64,000 nucleotides of DNA from Elusimicrobiaceae bacterium (GCA_017534965.1 JAFXVA010000013.1:61914-125913); one strand, 5' to 3'; shown: positions 18,350 through 27,350, numbered from the stretch's first letter. Numbers and translations: made by a program. Notes: generated by a model not told the origin, from the letters alone.

Positions 18350-19900
18350 ATGGTTCATCCAAAAGCAGGCACATTAAGCGAAGAAAAAATTGATTTAGAG
18401 ATTTTAAGAAAGAATTTTTTTGAGCCAAAAGGTGATATCTCAAAAGTAAAATTTGGCACATCCGGCCACAGAGGTTCTTTGGGGCAAGGTTTTTGTGCTA
18501 AACATGCCGAGGCAATCGCCCAAGCTGTTGCCACTTTGCATAAAGAAGAGGGGCTTTTAGGTAAAATACTTGTTGGCGGGGACACCCGTTTAATGAGCAA
18601 AACTACTGCTGAAATTTGCGCCCAAGTTTTAAGTGCCAATGGACTAAAAGTTGTTTTACCCTCTATTGCTGTGCCAACACCTGTTTTTTCCTTTGAAATT
18701 TTATCCGGCAGAGTTTGCGCCGCTTTAAACGGCACTGCAAGCCATAATCCCCCACAAGATATGGGGCTAAAATATAATCCTTCAAACGGCGGGCCTGCTT
18801 CAAGTGTTTTAACTAAAAAGATTGAAGAACTCGCAAATTACTATTTAGAAAATCCGCAAAAAATTCAAAAAATTTCTTTAGAAGAAGCCCGCAAAAAAGG
18901 CCTTGTTGAAGATTGTGATATTATTACCCCTTATGTTAAAGCCCTTGGCAAAAAAATAAATTTTGATATTATTGGTAAAAGTTCTCTTAAAGTGGCAATA
19001 ACACCGCTTGGCGGGGCAAGTCTGCCTTTTTATAAAGAAATTATAAAAAGATATAAACTTAAAAATGTAGAGTTAGTCCTTAGCGAGCAAAACCCCGATT
19101 TTCATTTTATACCTTTAGATCACGATGGCAAAATAAGGATGGATCCTTCTTCTGTTTATCCTATGAAACCGCTTATTGAACTTGCAAAAAATGGTGATTA
19201 TGATTTTGTCGGTGCAAGCGATCCGGATGGCGACCGCTTTGGTTGTGTTACAAGAAAAGGTGGCCTTATCGCACCAAATCATGCTTTATGTGTTATGCTT
19301 GATTATATGGCAAGAAAATCTAGCAAGGAGGCACCTAAAAAAGTCGGGCGCACCCTTGGCACAACTATGCTTATGGATAAAATTGCCAAAAATTACGGCC
19401 TTGGTATTGAAGAAGTTAATGTCGGTTTTAAATATTTTGTTGACGGCCTTTTAAATAAAGAACTTTTGATGGCAGGCGAGGAAAGTGCCGGCATGTCTAT
19501 TACAGATTGGGTAACCGAAAAAGATGGCATTTTGGCCGTTTGCCTTTTGCTTGAAATTATGTGTTTTACCGGCCAAGATATTGCCGGCCTTTACGAGCAA
19601 TTAACTGCTCTTTACGGCAAATCTTATTATACCCGTGTTGATAGTCCGGCCCAGCCCGAAATAAAAGAAAAATTTAAAAATCTTAAAGCTGAAAATTTTG
19701 CCGAATTAAAAACTTTTGCCGGGCAAGAAATTTTACATGTTAGAGATACGGATGGCATAAAGATTTATTTAAAAGATTCCTGGCTGCTTGCCCGCGCTTC
19801 CGGAACGGAAAATATTATTAAACTTTACGCTGAAACTTTTAAAAGCCAAGAATATCTTGATACTTTAATATCCTCCGGCAAAGAATTGTTTGCCCTATAA
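18350..19900 (+). CDS. pgm: Phosphoglucomutase (alpha-D-glucose type)
   Basis: A 516-residue alpha-D-phosphohexomutase. FGTSGHRG (about residues 36-43) and the phosphoserine loop NGTASHNPPQDMG match the E. coli Pgm branch rather than phosphomannomutases. The metal loop is SDPDGDRFG, the sugar-binding motif GEESAG and the C-terminal phosphate site RASGTEN. It interconverts glucose-1- and glucose-6-phosphate, feeding UDP-sugar and storage pathways. A strong AAAGGGGG site lies before the ATG. Confidence 0.94.
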   Translation: MVHPKAGTLSEEKIDLEILRKNFFEPKGDISKVKFGTSGHRGSLGQGFCAKHAEAIAQAVATLHKEEGLLGKILVGGDTRLMSKTTAEICAQVLSANGLKVVLPSIAVPTPVFSFEILSGRVCAALNGTASHNPPQDMGLKYNPSNGGPASSVLTKKIEELANYYLENPQKIQKISLEEARKKGLVEDCDIITPYVKALGKKINFDIIGKSSLKVAITPLGGASLPFYKEIIKRYKLKNVELVLSEQNPDFHFIPLDHDGKIRMDPSSVYPMKPLIELAKNGDYDFVGASDPDGDRFGCVTRKGGLIAPNHALCVMLDYMARKSSKEAPKKVGRTLGTTMLMDKIAKNYGLGIEEVNVGFKYFVDGLLNKELLMAGEESAGMSITDWVTEKDGILAVCLLLEIMCFTGQDIAGLYEQLTALYGKSYYTRVDSPAQPEIKEKFKNLKAENFAELKTFAGQEILHVRDTDGIKIYLKDSWLLARASGTENIIKLYAETFKSQEYLDTLISSGKELFAL

Positions 19901-19907
19901 TTTGCCC

Positions 19908-19936
19908 TTGTCAAAATAGCAAACATGAGCTATACT
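19908..19936 (+). promoter_or_regulatory. Sigma-70-type promoter ahead of the pilin leader
   Basis: TTGTCA (19908-19913), exactly 17 bp, then TATACT (19931-19936). This is one of the best -35/-10 pairs in the window. Transcription would start near 19943, giving about 127 nt of leader before the pilin ATG. Confidence 0.7.
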
Positions 19937-20012
19937 TATAGTAGAAGCTTTTTAAGAGGTAGAGTTAAGATATTTATATATAAAATTAGCATCTATTTTA
20001 ATATTAATAAAA

Positions 20013-20053
20013 GCCCTTATTTACTTTTTAAAAAGTAAATAGGGGCATTTTTT
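20013..20053 (+). terminator. Terminator-like hairpin inside the pilin 5' leader
   Basis: A near-perfect 17-bp inverted repeat (20013-20029 with 20030-20046, one G-T) is followed by a T-run (20048-20053). Only 5 nt separate it from the GGAG of the pilin ribosome site. It could end upstream transcription, terminate a ~105-nt small RNA, or act as an attenuator for the pilin. Confidence 0.8.
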
Positions 20054-20069
20054 ATAAAGGAGTTAAATT

Positions 20070-20963
20070 ATGGATAAGAGAAAGAAAAAAAAGAAGGGTT
20101 TTACCTTGATAGAAGTGCTTGTGGTGGTATTAATAATTGGCATCTTGGCAGCAATTGCCTTTCCGAGTTATACAAAAGCGGTAGAAAAGAGCAGAACACG
20201 CGAAGCCGTTCAAGTATTATCAACAATTGCCTTAGGGGAACAGAGAGAAAAACTTGCAAGATATAAATATACAAACGAGGTTGATAAATTAGATTTGGCC
20301 TATACAAACTTCTCTGATGGCAGTAAGGCAACCGGAAGCACTTTTGACGGCGAGTTTTTTGATTATACGGTATTTGGCGAAGATAGGCAAGCGGCTTTTG
20401 CACAAAGAAATAATAATGAATATACTTTATCGGTTGATTATTTAACAAAAGAAATATTTTGCCGTCCAAGCAGTCATTTCGTTTGTCAAGAATTAGGTGT
20501 TCTTGAAGGTCCTACAATGTCAAATTATGATACTTCAAATATTCAAAATTGGAGTGCTGTAGATTTTGTGGGTTTCCTTAAGGAGATCTTACCGGATAAT
20601 TGGGCATCAGGTTGCGGAAATGATTTACATTGCTTACAAGATGCAATAAAAGATCTTTGTGCCGATGATGGACAAGGAACCTGTTTAAATGCTATGGGTA
20701 AACGCATTAGAGGCGCAGATGGCTATGAATATTTTTGGGGCACTTGGGATGGAAACTTGGTTTTAAATATAAATGATTATGCAACCAGACCATTTTTTGC
20801 CCAAGTATTTATTCAAAACAATGGAAATATATATCTTAGAGGAAATAAAAACCATTCCGCAGAACAAACAGCAGCAATAGCAGAAGAACTTGGTTTACCT
20901 CCTAGCAGATATGGCACAAATGGTGATTGGGTGTTTTATGGCTTATATGAAGAAATGTTATAA
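20070..20963 (+). CDS. Type IV pilin-like (pseudopilin) protein
   Basis: A 297-residue prepilin. A Lys-rich leader (DKRKKKKK) ends with G before the peptidase site FTLIEV, which has Glu at mature position 5. The hydrophobic N-terminal helix then runs to about residue 34. The large C-terminal domain has six Cys, in CRPSSHFVC, CGNDLHC and CADDGQGTC. Pairing into disulfides is plausible. No pilus assembly genes are adjacent. An AAAGGAG site precedes the ATG, and a terminator hairpin lies between promoter and gene. Confidence 0.9.
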   Translation: MDKRKKKKKGFTLIEVLVVVLIIGILAAIAFPSYTKAVEKSRTREAVQVLSTIALGEQREKLARYKYTNEVDKLDLAYTNFSDGSKATGSTFDGEFFDYTVFGEDRQAAFAQRNNNEYTLSVDYLTKEIFCRPSSHFVCQELGVLEGPTMSNYDTSNIQNWSAVDFVGFLKEILPDNWASGCGNDLHCLQDAIKDLCADDGQGTCLNAMGKRIRGADGYEYFWGTWDGNLVLNINDYATRPFFAQVFIQNNGNIYLRGNKNHSAEQTAAIAEELGLPPSRYGTNGDWVFYGLYEEML

Positions 20964-20980
20964 TAAAATTTTTATATAAC

Positions 20981-21020
20981 AAAAAGCCCTGTCCTATAAC
21001 TAAATAGAACAGGGCTTTTT
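20981..21020. terminator. Bidirectional rho-independent terminator
   Basis: A perfect 12-bp stem (20981-20992 with 21009-21020) with A and T runs at its ends lies between the pilin gene and the convergent secreted-protein gene. Confidence 0.9.
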
Positions 21021-21043
21021 ATATTCTTTATTTTGCTTAAAAC

Positions 21044-21985
21044 TTATCTTACGCTACCTGGCCCCCAAGGAGAATCATAAATTTCAGGTTGGGGGGGGAC
21101 ATAATCATGACCGCGGCCTTGTTTGGTAGTATCTCTTTTTGTTCCAAAATTATATTTAGGATTTTGTTTCTTCTTTTGGATTTCTTGTAAGGCAGTCATA
21201 AATTTTTCATCTCTGCTTACTAATTTTTTAGTGCCAAACGGAACATATTTATAAATTTCTTGCGGTAAAGTGAAATTTAAAACACCATTGTTAAATTTAA
21301 TAGTTGTTTCATTTTTGCTTGTTCTGGCAATACTGATAATATCAAATAAAGCAAGGTCATAAGTTAAACCGGCTTTAGCATTTTTTAAATTTGCTTCAAT
21401 AACTCTTAAAGCGGCAGCTTTAACTAATAATTCTTGGTGATAAGCAGCATTAGGCCATTCTTTATGTTCCTTAATGCTAACAATCATCGGGCTTTCTTTA
21501 TTGATATCATAAAGGGCAATATTTGGGTTTGCTTTGTAATATTGACTAAGCAATGCAATATTTTTGTTTACTACTTTATCTAAATAATTTGATAAAGTAA
21601 GTTTTGGATTATTTCTTTTTTCAATTTTAAAAGCATAGGTATCTTCAAGTAATTTGATAATGTTTTCTTGATATCCGTTAATAATTTTATTAAGTTCTTG
21701 TTTGCTTAAATTAAAATCAGGGCTAATATTCGGATTGGCGACAATTTTTTCGTAAAGGTCATAATGATCTTTAAAAGATTTTTGTGTGTTTTCAGATGGT
21801 AATAAAATCTTTTCTAAAGCTATAGCCCCGCTGTCGCTTAAAAGACTGGCTAAATCTTTTTTACTTAATAATTGCTCAAAGGCAATTTCGGCCGCTTCTA
21901 TCTTAGAAGAGTCCTTAGCAAATCCTAAAGTTTGCGCGCTTACTGCAAAAATAACTGCTGTTGTGATTGTTAAATATTTTTTCAT
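21044..21985 (-). CDS. Secreted protein of unknown function
   Basis: A 313-residue protein with a Sec signal peptide (about residues 1-23, ending LGFA). The body looks mostly helical. The C-terminal ~40 residues are polar and Pro/Gly-rich (GHDYVPPQPEIYDSPWGPG) and probably unstructured. I recognise no family. The gene has no Shine-Dalgarno. TATACT (21997-21992) ends 6 nt before the ATG and TTGTAG lies 17 bp further up, implying a leaderless message. The GGTC/GACC module at 22022-22057 lies just upstream of that promoter. Confidence 0.75.
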   Translation of the reverse strand: MKKYLTITTAVIFAVSAQTLGFAKDSSKIEAAEIAFEQLLSKKDLASLLSDSGAIALEKILLPSENTQKSFKDHYDLYEKIVANPNISPDFNLSKQELNKIINGYQENIIKLLEDTYAFKIEKRNNPKLTLSNYLDKVVNKNIALLSQYYKANPNIALYDINKESPMIVSIKEHKEWPNAAYHQELLVKAAALRVIEANLKNAKAGLTYDLALFDIISIARTSKNETTIKFNNGVLNFTLPQEIYKYVPFGTKKLVSRDEKFMTALQEIQKKKQNPKYNFGTKRDTTKQGRGHDYVPPQPEIYDSPWGPGSVR

Positions 21986-21991
21986 ACTAAA

Positions 21992-22057
21992 AGTATAGCG
22001 TTTCTATAGAGAAACTACAAGGGTCAAAGGACCTAAAATAAAATAGGTCTTTTGGCC
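21992..22057 (-). promoter_or_regulatory. Promoter with upstream palindromic operator-like module
   Basis: On the minus strand, -10 TATACT (21997-21992), 17-bp spacer and -35 TTGTAG (22020-22015). Nine bp further upstream is the perfect dyad GACCTA-N8-TAGGTC (22030-22049), flanked by extra GGTC and GGCC half-sites (22022-22025, 22054-22057). The same arrangement, at the same distance, precedes the SpoIID-like operon. Confidence 0.6.
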
Positions 22058-22093
22058 CATAAGATTTTGTTGCAATTTTTATGGAAAATTAAT

Positions 22094-23626
22094 TTATTCC
22101 CACTCAATAGTGGCAGGCGGTTTAGATGTTATATCGTAAATAACCCTGTTTACTCCGCTCACTTCTCTAACAATTCTTTGCGAAACAATATCTAAAACAT
22201 CATAGGGTATTTTGGCCCAATCGCAAGTCATGGCATCAAGGGAGTTTACGGCTCTTAGTCCAATGGTGTGGAAATAAGTTCTTGAATCTCCCATCACGCC
22301 GACACTTCTTATATTGGGTAAAAAGGCAAAGTATTGCCATATAGCGCGGTCTAAATTATGTTTTTTAATTTCTTCCCTAAAGATAAAATCACTTTTTTGA
22401 ATAATTTCAAGTTTTTCTTTTGTGATTTCGCCAAGACATCTAACGGCAAGGCCAGGCCCTGGGAAAGGTTGCCTAAATACCAAATCTTCCTCAAGGCCAA
22501 GTTCTAGACCAAGTTGGCGCACTTCATCTTTAAATAATAGGCGTAGCGGTTCAAGCAGTTTAAATTGCATATTTTTGGGTAGTCCGCCCACATTGTGGTG
22601 GCTTTTAATAACTTCTGCAGTTCCTGTGCCGCTTTCAATAACATCAGGGTAAATTGTGCCTTGTAAAAGATAATCAATTTTGCCAAGTTTTTTTGCTTCT
22701 TCTTCAAAAACTTTAATAAACTCAGCGCCGATAATTTTGCGTTTTTTCTCCGGGTCAGTTACACCTTTAAGAGCATTTAAAAAGCGTTCTTCGACGTTAA
22801 CTCTAATCAAATTCATATTAAAACGCTTGCGGAAAATATTTTCGACATCGTCGCCTTCTTTATAGCGCAGTAGCCCGTGGTCCACAAAAACGCAAGTTAA
22901 GTTATTGCCTATTGCCTTATGCACCAAAAGGGCCGCCACAGAAGAATCTACCCCGCCTGAAAGGGCGCATAAAACTTTTTTATCTTTAAGTTTTTCTTTC
23001 AGTTCTGAAATTTGATTTTCTTTATAATTACCCATAGTCCAAGTAGGTTTTAAATTGCAAATATCGTAAAGGAAATTTTGTAAGATTTGCATACCGGCCT
23101 GAGTATGGGCAACTTCCGGGTGAAACTGCACGCCGTAAATTTTCTTTGCATCATTTTCAATAATACAGGCAGGGCATTGTTTGCTCAGAGCAGTTATTTT
23201 AAAATCTTTAGGCAGAGTTTCAACATAATCGCGGTGGCTCATCCAGCAGATAGTTTTCTCTTCCACATTATTTAAGAGTTTTGTATCTTCTTTTTTTATA
23301 AGTTCTACTTTGCCATATTCTTTAAAATCAGGGCTAACAACTTTACCGCCGAGTGTTTGCGCAATTAATTGAAGGCCGTAGCAAATACCTAAGATAGGTA
23401 TATTAAGTTTAAATAATTCTTTTTGGACTTTTGGTGCGTTTTGTTCGTAAACACTTGCAGGCCCGCCGGTAAAAATTATAGCTTGCGGTTTTTTGGCAAG
23501 AGCTTCTTGATAGATTTTATTCCAAGGCACAACTTCGCAGTAAATTTTTAATTCTCTAACTCTTCTTGCAATAAGCTGGTTATATTGTCCTCCGAAATCG
23601 GCTATTAAAACAAAATTATTTTGCAT
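22094..23626 (-). CDS. guaA: GMP synthase (glutamine-hydrolysing)
   Basis: A 510-residue enzyme converting XMP to GMP. The N-terminal class I glutaminase has nucleophile Cys in [11 protein letters not shown] and the His/Glu pair in [10 protein letters not shown]. The ATP-pyrophosphatase domain has [10 protein letters not shown] (about 223). The C-terminal dimerisation domain ends [13 protein letters not shown]. The gene overlaps the guaB stop by 11 nt, so the two GMP-synthesis steps are co-translated. No clear terminator follows. Confidence 0.97.
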   Translation of the reverse strand: MQNNFVLIADFGGQYNQLIARRVRELKIYCEVVPWNKIYQEALAKKPQAIIFTGGPASVYEQNAPKVQKELFKLNIPILGICYGLQLIAQTLGGKVVSPDFKEYGKVELIKKEDTKLLNNVEEKTICWMSHRDYVETLPKDFKITALSKQCPACIIENDAKKIYGVQFHPEVAHTQAGMQILQNFLYDICNLKPTWTMGNYKENQISELKEKLKDKKVLCALSGGVDSSVAALLVHKAIGNNLTCVFVDHGLLRYKEGDDVENIFRKRFNMNLIRVNVEERFLNALKGVTDPEKKRKIIGAEFIKVFEEEAKKLGKIDYLLQGTIYPDVIESGTGTAEVIKSHHNVGGLPKNMQFKLLEPLRLLFKDEVRQLGLELGLEEDLVFRQPFPGPGLAVRCLGEITKEKLEIIQKSDFIFREEIKKHNLDRAIWQYFAFLPNIRSVGVMGDSRTYFHTIGLRAVNSLDAMTCDWAKIPYDVLDIVSQRIVREVSGVNRVIYDITSKPPATIEWE

Positions 23627-24692
23627 AGTTTGCCTCGTTTTTAGTCATAATTAAATCGTGCGGATGTGATTCTTTTAGTCCTGCAGTGGTAATTTGCACA
23701 AATTTACTTTTTTTGTAAAAAGTTTCCAAATCTTTTGCTCCGGTATAACCCATAGCAGCGCGAAGTCCGCCGATAAGTTGATAGGAAACTTCTTCTATTG
23801 TTCCTTTATAAGGCACCATACCTTCAACGCCTTCGGCCACAAGTTTTTTTGTGTTTTGTTGGAAGTATCTATCGCTAGAGCCTGCTTTCATAGCGGCAGT
23901 TGAACCCATACCTCTGTAAAGTTTATAGGCCTTGCCGTTAACTATGACTTTTTTGCCGGGTGCTTCTTTACAAGCGGCAAAAAGTCCTCCAAGCATACAA
24001 ACACTTGCCCCTGCCGCTAATGCCTTTGCAATATCACCGGAATATTTTATACCGCCGTCGGCAATAACAGGTATATTATATTTTCTTGCAACTTTTGCGC
24101 ACTCATAAACCGCACTTAATTGTGGCACACCTACGCCTGCAACAATGCGTGTTGTGCAAATTGCACCTGGCCCAATACCGACTTTAATGCAGTCTGCCCC
24201 TGCTTTGATTAAGGCAAGGGTTGCTTCAGCCGTTGCCACATTACCTGCAATAATTTGGGTTTTAGGAAAATTCTTTTTTATTTTTTTAACGGCTTCTATT
24301 ACACCTTTTGAGTGCCCGTGTGCCGTATCAATAGTCAAAATATCTACGCCTGCTTGGATAAGGGCTTTTGCGCGCTCAAGCATATCTTGCGTAATGCCAA
24401 GGGCCGCGCCTACAAGTAGATTTTGCTTTTTAACTTTTTTAACTTGGCTTGCTTGTTCTTTGATAGACATATTTTTGTGAATAATACCAATACCGCCGGC
24501 TTTTGCAAGACTTGTGGCTGTTTGATATTCGGTAACGGTATCCATACCGGCACTCATCAAAGGAATAGCAAGTTTAATTTTTTTTGTTAAATTGGTTTTT
24601 AAATTAACTTCTCTTGGCAATACTTCAGAGTATTGGGGAACTAGCAAAACATCATCAAAGGTTAAACCTTGTTTTAAAAATTTATTTTCCAT
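23616..24692 (-). CDS. guaB: IMP dehydrogenase lacking the CBS (Bateman) domains
   Basis: A 358-residue IMPDH; the usual bacterial length is about 490. It starts [17 protein letters not shown]. The catalytic Cys loop is [18 protein letters not shown], and [19 protein letters not shown] and [10 protein letters not shown] (IMP-binding and flap) are intact. Where the two CBS domains normally sit, the chain runs directly from [12 protein letters not shown] to NLLVGAALG. The barrel is therefore complete and only the regulatory module is missing. It is first in a guaB-guaA operon. Confidence 0.95.
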   Translation of the reverse strand: MENKFLKQGLTFDDVLLVPQYSEVLPREVNLKTNLTKKIKLAIPLMSAGMDTVTEYQTATSLAKAGGIGIIHKNMSIKEQASQVKKVKKQNLLVGAALGITQDMLERAKALIQAGVDILTIDTAHGHSKGVIEAVKKIKKNFPKTQIIAGNVATAEATLALIKAGADCIKVGIGPGAICTTRIVAGVGVPQLSAVYECAKVARKYNIPVIADGGIKYSGDIAKALAAGASVCMLGGLFAACKEAPGKKVIVNGKAYKLYRGMGSTAAMKAGSSDRYFQQNTKKLVAEGVEGMVPYKGTIEEVSYQLIGGLRAAMGYTGAKDLETFYKKSKFVQITTAGLKESHPHDLIMTKNEANYAK

Positions 24693-24749
24693 AGGACCTC
24701 GGCTTTTTATTTATTATACTAAAAAACTAGACAAAGCCCTTTTTTAGCA

Positions 24750-24779
24750 TTGACAAAGTAAAGTAAAAAATAATATAAA
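24750..24779 (+). promoter_or_regulatory. Promoter of the ferritin-like gene
   Basis: Consensus TTGACA (24750-24755), 18-bp spacer and TATAAA (24774-24779) lie about 35 bp before the ATG at 24814. The ribosome site is a weak GGGGG run. Confidence 0.6.
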
Positions 24780-24813
24780 ATGATTATGTCTTGATAAAAA
24801 CATAGGGGGTAAT

Positions 24814-25314
24814 ATGGGACAAAAAGCAATAGAAATTATAGAAGAAGGCAATCTTAATAAAAAAGAATTGCTTGAAAAATTACAACGCGCTTATGCAGAT
24901 GAGTGCCTTGCCTATATTCAATATTGGGAAGGCGCAAGATTGCCTGTTGGTATTATGCGAACAAAACTGGTTGAAGAAATGCAGGAGCACGCTAATGAAG
25001 AACTTGAGCACGCAAATTTAATAGCCAAAAGAATAATGGAGCTTGGCGCAACACCGATTGTTGGCCCGCAAGAGTGGTTAAAAAAGAGCACTTGCGGTTA
25101 TTTAGAACCGATGGATAGCAATATTATGGTTCTTCTTGAGCAAAATATTTCAAGCGAGCGTTGTGCTATGGAAGTTTACAGGGAACTTGCCGATTTTACG
25201 CGCGGTAAAGATGATATTACCTATAAACTAGCCGTTAAAATTTTGGAAGAAGAAACAGAGCATGAACAAGACCTTGAAGATATAAGAAATGATATGGAGA
25301 AAATAGATAGTTAA
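24814..25314 (+). CDS. Ferritin-like di-iron protein (Dps/bacterioferritin type)
   Basis: A 166-residue four-helix ferritin-like protein. Iron ligands fit two ExxH-type pairs: ADECLAYIQYW (about residue 31), EEMQEHANEELEHANL (about 58), then EQNISSERCAMEVY and EEETEHEQDLEDI. This resembles the thioferritin/Dps-like group of anaerobes, which consume peroxide and store iron. The gene has its own consensus promoter and a terminator, so it is probably monocistronic. The substrate, oxidant detoxification versus storage, is not decided by sequence. Confidence 0.87.
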   Translation: MGQKAIEIIEEGNLNKKELLEKLQRAYADECLAYIQYWEGARLPVGIMRTKLVEEMQEHANEELEHANLIAKRIMELGATPIVGPQEWLKKSTCGYLEPMDSNIMVLLEQNISSERCAMEVYRELADFTRGKDDITYKLAVKILEEETEHEQDLEDIRNDMEKIDS

Positions 25315-25340
25315 TTAAAAATATTAATTATTTATAGACA

Positions 25341-25371
25341 AATAACCACAGCTTTTGCTGTGGTTATTTTT
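25341..25371 (+). terminator. Rho-independent terminator
   Basis: A perfect 12-bp stem (25341-25352 with 25357-25368) with a TTTT loop is followed by T residues. It ends the ferritin-like gene. Confidence 0.92.
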
Positions 25372-25379
25372 AAAGACCC

Positions 25380-25408
25380 TTGACTTTTTTGTATATTGGG
25401 GCTACAAT
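25380..25408 (+). promoter_or_regulatory. Promoter of the secreted paralogue pair
   Basis: TTGACT (25380-25385), 17-bp spacer and TACAAT (25403-25408) lie directly behind the preceding terminator. The ATG at 25437 is about 22 nt beyond the predicted start point. Confidence 0.7.
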
Positions 25409-25436
25409 ACCTATATCGGTTATTCGGAGCTTTTCT

Positions 25437-26126
25437 ATGAAGAACTTTATAAGTATTTTATCTCTTATGCTTATTTTCGGCACTGCTTTTGGGGGAGTGT
25501 TTGATAGTGATGCCATGTCTAAACTAGGGCAAGAATTAAATGCCGGTTTAGAAGAAATTAAAGAAGAAAATGAGTGGGATAAAAAAGAAAAGAAGGCTAA
25601 AGCTGATATGGAGTATAAAGAACAAATAAGACAGGCAAAAATTGCACTTCAAAGAGATATGGAAAATTTTATTCGCAAACATTCTGCCACTATTGCCGTT
25701 AATGATTTTTATAGAGAAAATTATATCCATAAAACACCTGCCTGTGAATTTAGCTTATATTATATGGAAACAGGAAATAAAGGAAATCGTTTATTTTATC
25801 GTTGTCCTGTTAAGGTGCCTCTTAGCAGATATAAGGAAGTTCAAGATTACCGCCTTATAGGTAAAGAAAGCAGTTATGATAGTATTCTTTATATCTTAAG
25901 CAGTTCAGCTGATTATCGTAAAGGTGTGGGGGTTAATTTTACTTTTCCACCGGAACACAGGCAGGCAAATTGTTTAGGGTATAGTTTCTTTTTCTTTGAA
26001 AATCCTAAAGAAGATTTAAAGAAGAATAAGGCGCAGGCAGTTTCTCTTGAATTTATAAAATTAAAAACTTGGAAAATTGATGATTATATAGAAGATTCCA
26101 ATTTTGTTTGTGAGGAAGGTCGTTAA
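25437..26126 (+). CDS. Secreted protein of unknown function, paralogue 1
   Basis: A 229-residue protein with a signal peptide (MKNFISILSLMLIFGTAFG). A charged helical region follows (about 30-80), then a domain with conserved ACEFSLYYMETG, NRLFYRCPVKV, DYRLIG, NFTFPPEH and KLKTWKIDDYIED. The same landmarks, in the same order, occur in the next gene. Several Cys in exported segments may form disulfides. The ATG at 25437 was preferred to an upstream in-frame ATG because it begins the signal peptide and lies after the promoter. I recognise no family. Confidence 0.75.
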   Translation: MKNFISILSLMLIFGTAFGGVFDSDAMSKLGQELNAGLEEIKEENEWDKKEKKAKADMEYKEQIRQAKIALQRDMENFIRKHSATIAVNDFYRENYIHKTPACEFSLYYMETGNKGNRLFYRCPVKVPLSRYKEVQDYRLIGKESSYDSILYILSSSADYRKGVGVNFTFPPEHRQANCLGYSFFFFENPKEDLKKNKAQAVSLEFIKLKTWKIDDYIEDSNFVCEEGR

Positions 26127-26176
26127 AATTTGTTAAAATATTGTAGGTTTTAATAAAAATGATGGAGGTGTTTATT

Positions 26177-26863
26177 ATGAAGAAGATAGCAGTTGCAATT
26201 ATGTCAGTTTTAATTTTATCGCTATTTGTTTTTGCCGGCAGATTCGATAATGAAAAAATGTCTAACTTTGGCAAAGAGGTAAATAAAACTCTTGAGCGGG
26301 CTAAAAAAGCTAGTGAAATTGGAAATACCTCCGAAAAAGAATTAATCAGACAGGCAAGAGAGCAAATTCGCAAAGATATGATGAACTATCTGAAAGGCTT
26401 TGCGCCGGAATCTGAAACAATGTTTTATGGTGAATATTATTTGGAGAATGCTCTTGATAAAATACCTCAGTGCGAATATACCGTATATTATTTAGATGCA
26501 GGATATGCGGTTAATCACTTATTTTATCAATGCCCTACTCAAATTGTTAAAAGAGGCATCTTTTTTCTTCACGTTAAAGATATTAATGACTATCGCTATG
26601 TAAAGGGCAACTTTAATAAAGGGACAATATTATTTGTCTTAGGAGATCCTTCAGGTTACCACGACGGCCGCGGGTTAAATGTTGTTTATCCACCGAAAAA
26701 ACATTATAAGGAATGTGAAGATGATGCTATATATTTCTTTAAAGAAATTAAAGATGATATTGAGCAAAAACCCGATCTTAAAATTCCGCTACAGTTCAAG
26801 AAGTTAAAAACTTGGAAGGTTAATGATTATCTTAAAGATACGAAGGCTCTTTGTACAATGTAA
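26177..26863 (+). CDS. Secreted protein of unknown function, paralogue 2
   Basis: A 228-residue tandem paralogue of the preceding gene. It has a signal peptide (MKKIAVAIMSVLILSLFVFA), a helical Lys/Glu-rich region with IRQAREQIRKDMMNYL, then QCEYTVYYLDAG, HLFYQCPTQIV, DYRYVKG, NVVYPPKKH and KLKTWKVNDYLKD matching the first copy. A GGAGG site (26164-26168) fixes the ATG at 26177. The two share one promoter and one terminator and so form a bicistronic unit. Function is unknown. Confidence 0.75.
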   Translation: MKKIAVAIMSVLILSLFVFAGRFDNEKMSNFGKEVNKTLERAKKASEIGNTSEKELIRQAREQIRKDMMNYLKGFAPESETMFYGEYYLENALDKIPQCEYTVYYLDAGYAVNHLFYQCPTQIVKRGIFFLHVKDINDYRYVKGNFNKGTILFVLGDPSGYHDGRGLNVVYPPKKHYKECEDDAIYFFKEIKDDIEQKPDLKIPLQFKKLKTWKVNDYLKDTKALCTM

Positions 26864-26880
26864 AAACAAAATGTTATTTA

Positions 26881-26917
26881 AAAAATACCCCTTGCTAAAT
26901 TGCTTGGGGTATTTTTT
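26881..26917. terminator. Bidirectional rho-independent terminator
   Basis: An 11-bp stem (26881-26891 with 26906-26916) has a 14-nt loop and A/T flanks. It serves the paralogue pair on the plus strand and overlaps the 3' end of the nudix gene on the minus strand. Confidence 0.88.
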
Positions 26918-27350
26918 ATAAAGTTTCGGTTAAATTTGTTGTTATAGTGTTTTCTTCTTCAACAAGTTCTAGCAGGCGTTTATCGCTGGGGTATTCCACC
27001 ATTTCTTTTGCTTTGTTTATGGAAACCCAGTTAATTGCCAAAATTTCCGAAGGGTCGTGCTTGCCTATACGGCCAAGTTTCTTCATTAAATACCATTGCA
27101 CTACTTTACGCACATATCTGCCTTTTAAAGTAAAAGCATATCTTACTTTTAAGAGTGGTTTAACAATAGAAGCTTTATAGCCGGTTTCTTCAAGCACTTC
27201 TCTAAGAGCTGCTTGACGCGGGGTTTCGCCTTGTTCTATATGGCCTTTTGGGAAAGTCCAAATCTTGCGGCCCTTCATGCTTTTAACTTGCACTAGAAGG
27301 ACTTTATTATTTTCTAAAATAACTCCGCCGCAAGAAAACTCCGCAAACAT
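26916..27350 (-). CDS. NUDIX hydrolase
   Basis: A 144-residue MutT-type pyrophosphohydrolase. The nudix box GX5EX7REUXEEXGU is complete as GHIEQGETPRQAALREVLEETGY (about residues 40-62). The preceding WTFPKG is typical of diadenosine-polyphosphate/ADP-sugar hydrolases, but the substrate cannot be fixed. An AGGAG site lies in the end of gatA and the ATG is one base from the gatA stop, so it is the last gene of that operon. Confidence 0.9.
   Translation of the reverse strand: MFAEFSCGGVILENNKVLLVQVKSMKGRKIWTFPKGHIEQGETPRQAALREVLEETGYKASIVKPLLKVRYAFTLKGRYVRKVVQWYLMKKLGRIGKHDPSEILAINWVSINKAKEMVEYPSDKRLLELVEEENTITTNLTETL

Noticed and set aside
18350..19900. Phosphomannomutase or phosphoglucosamine mutase
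   Set aside because: FGTSGHRG and TASHNPPQDMG with NGGPA are features of the glucose-type Pgm branch.
20070..20963. Pilin gene as part of a pilus assembly operon
   Set aside because: No prepilin peptidase, PilB/C/T or secretin gene lies in the window; the gene is bounded by terminators.
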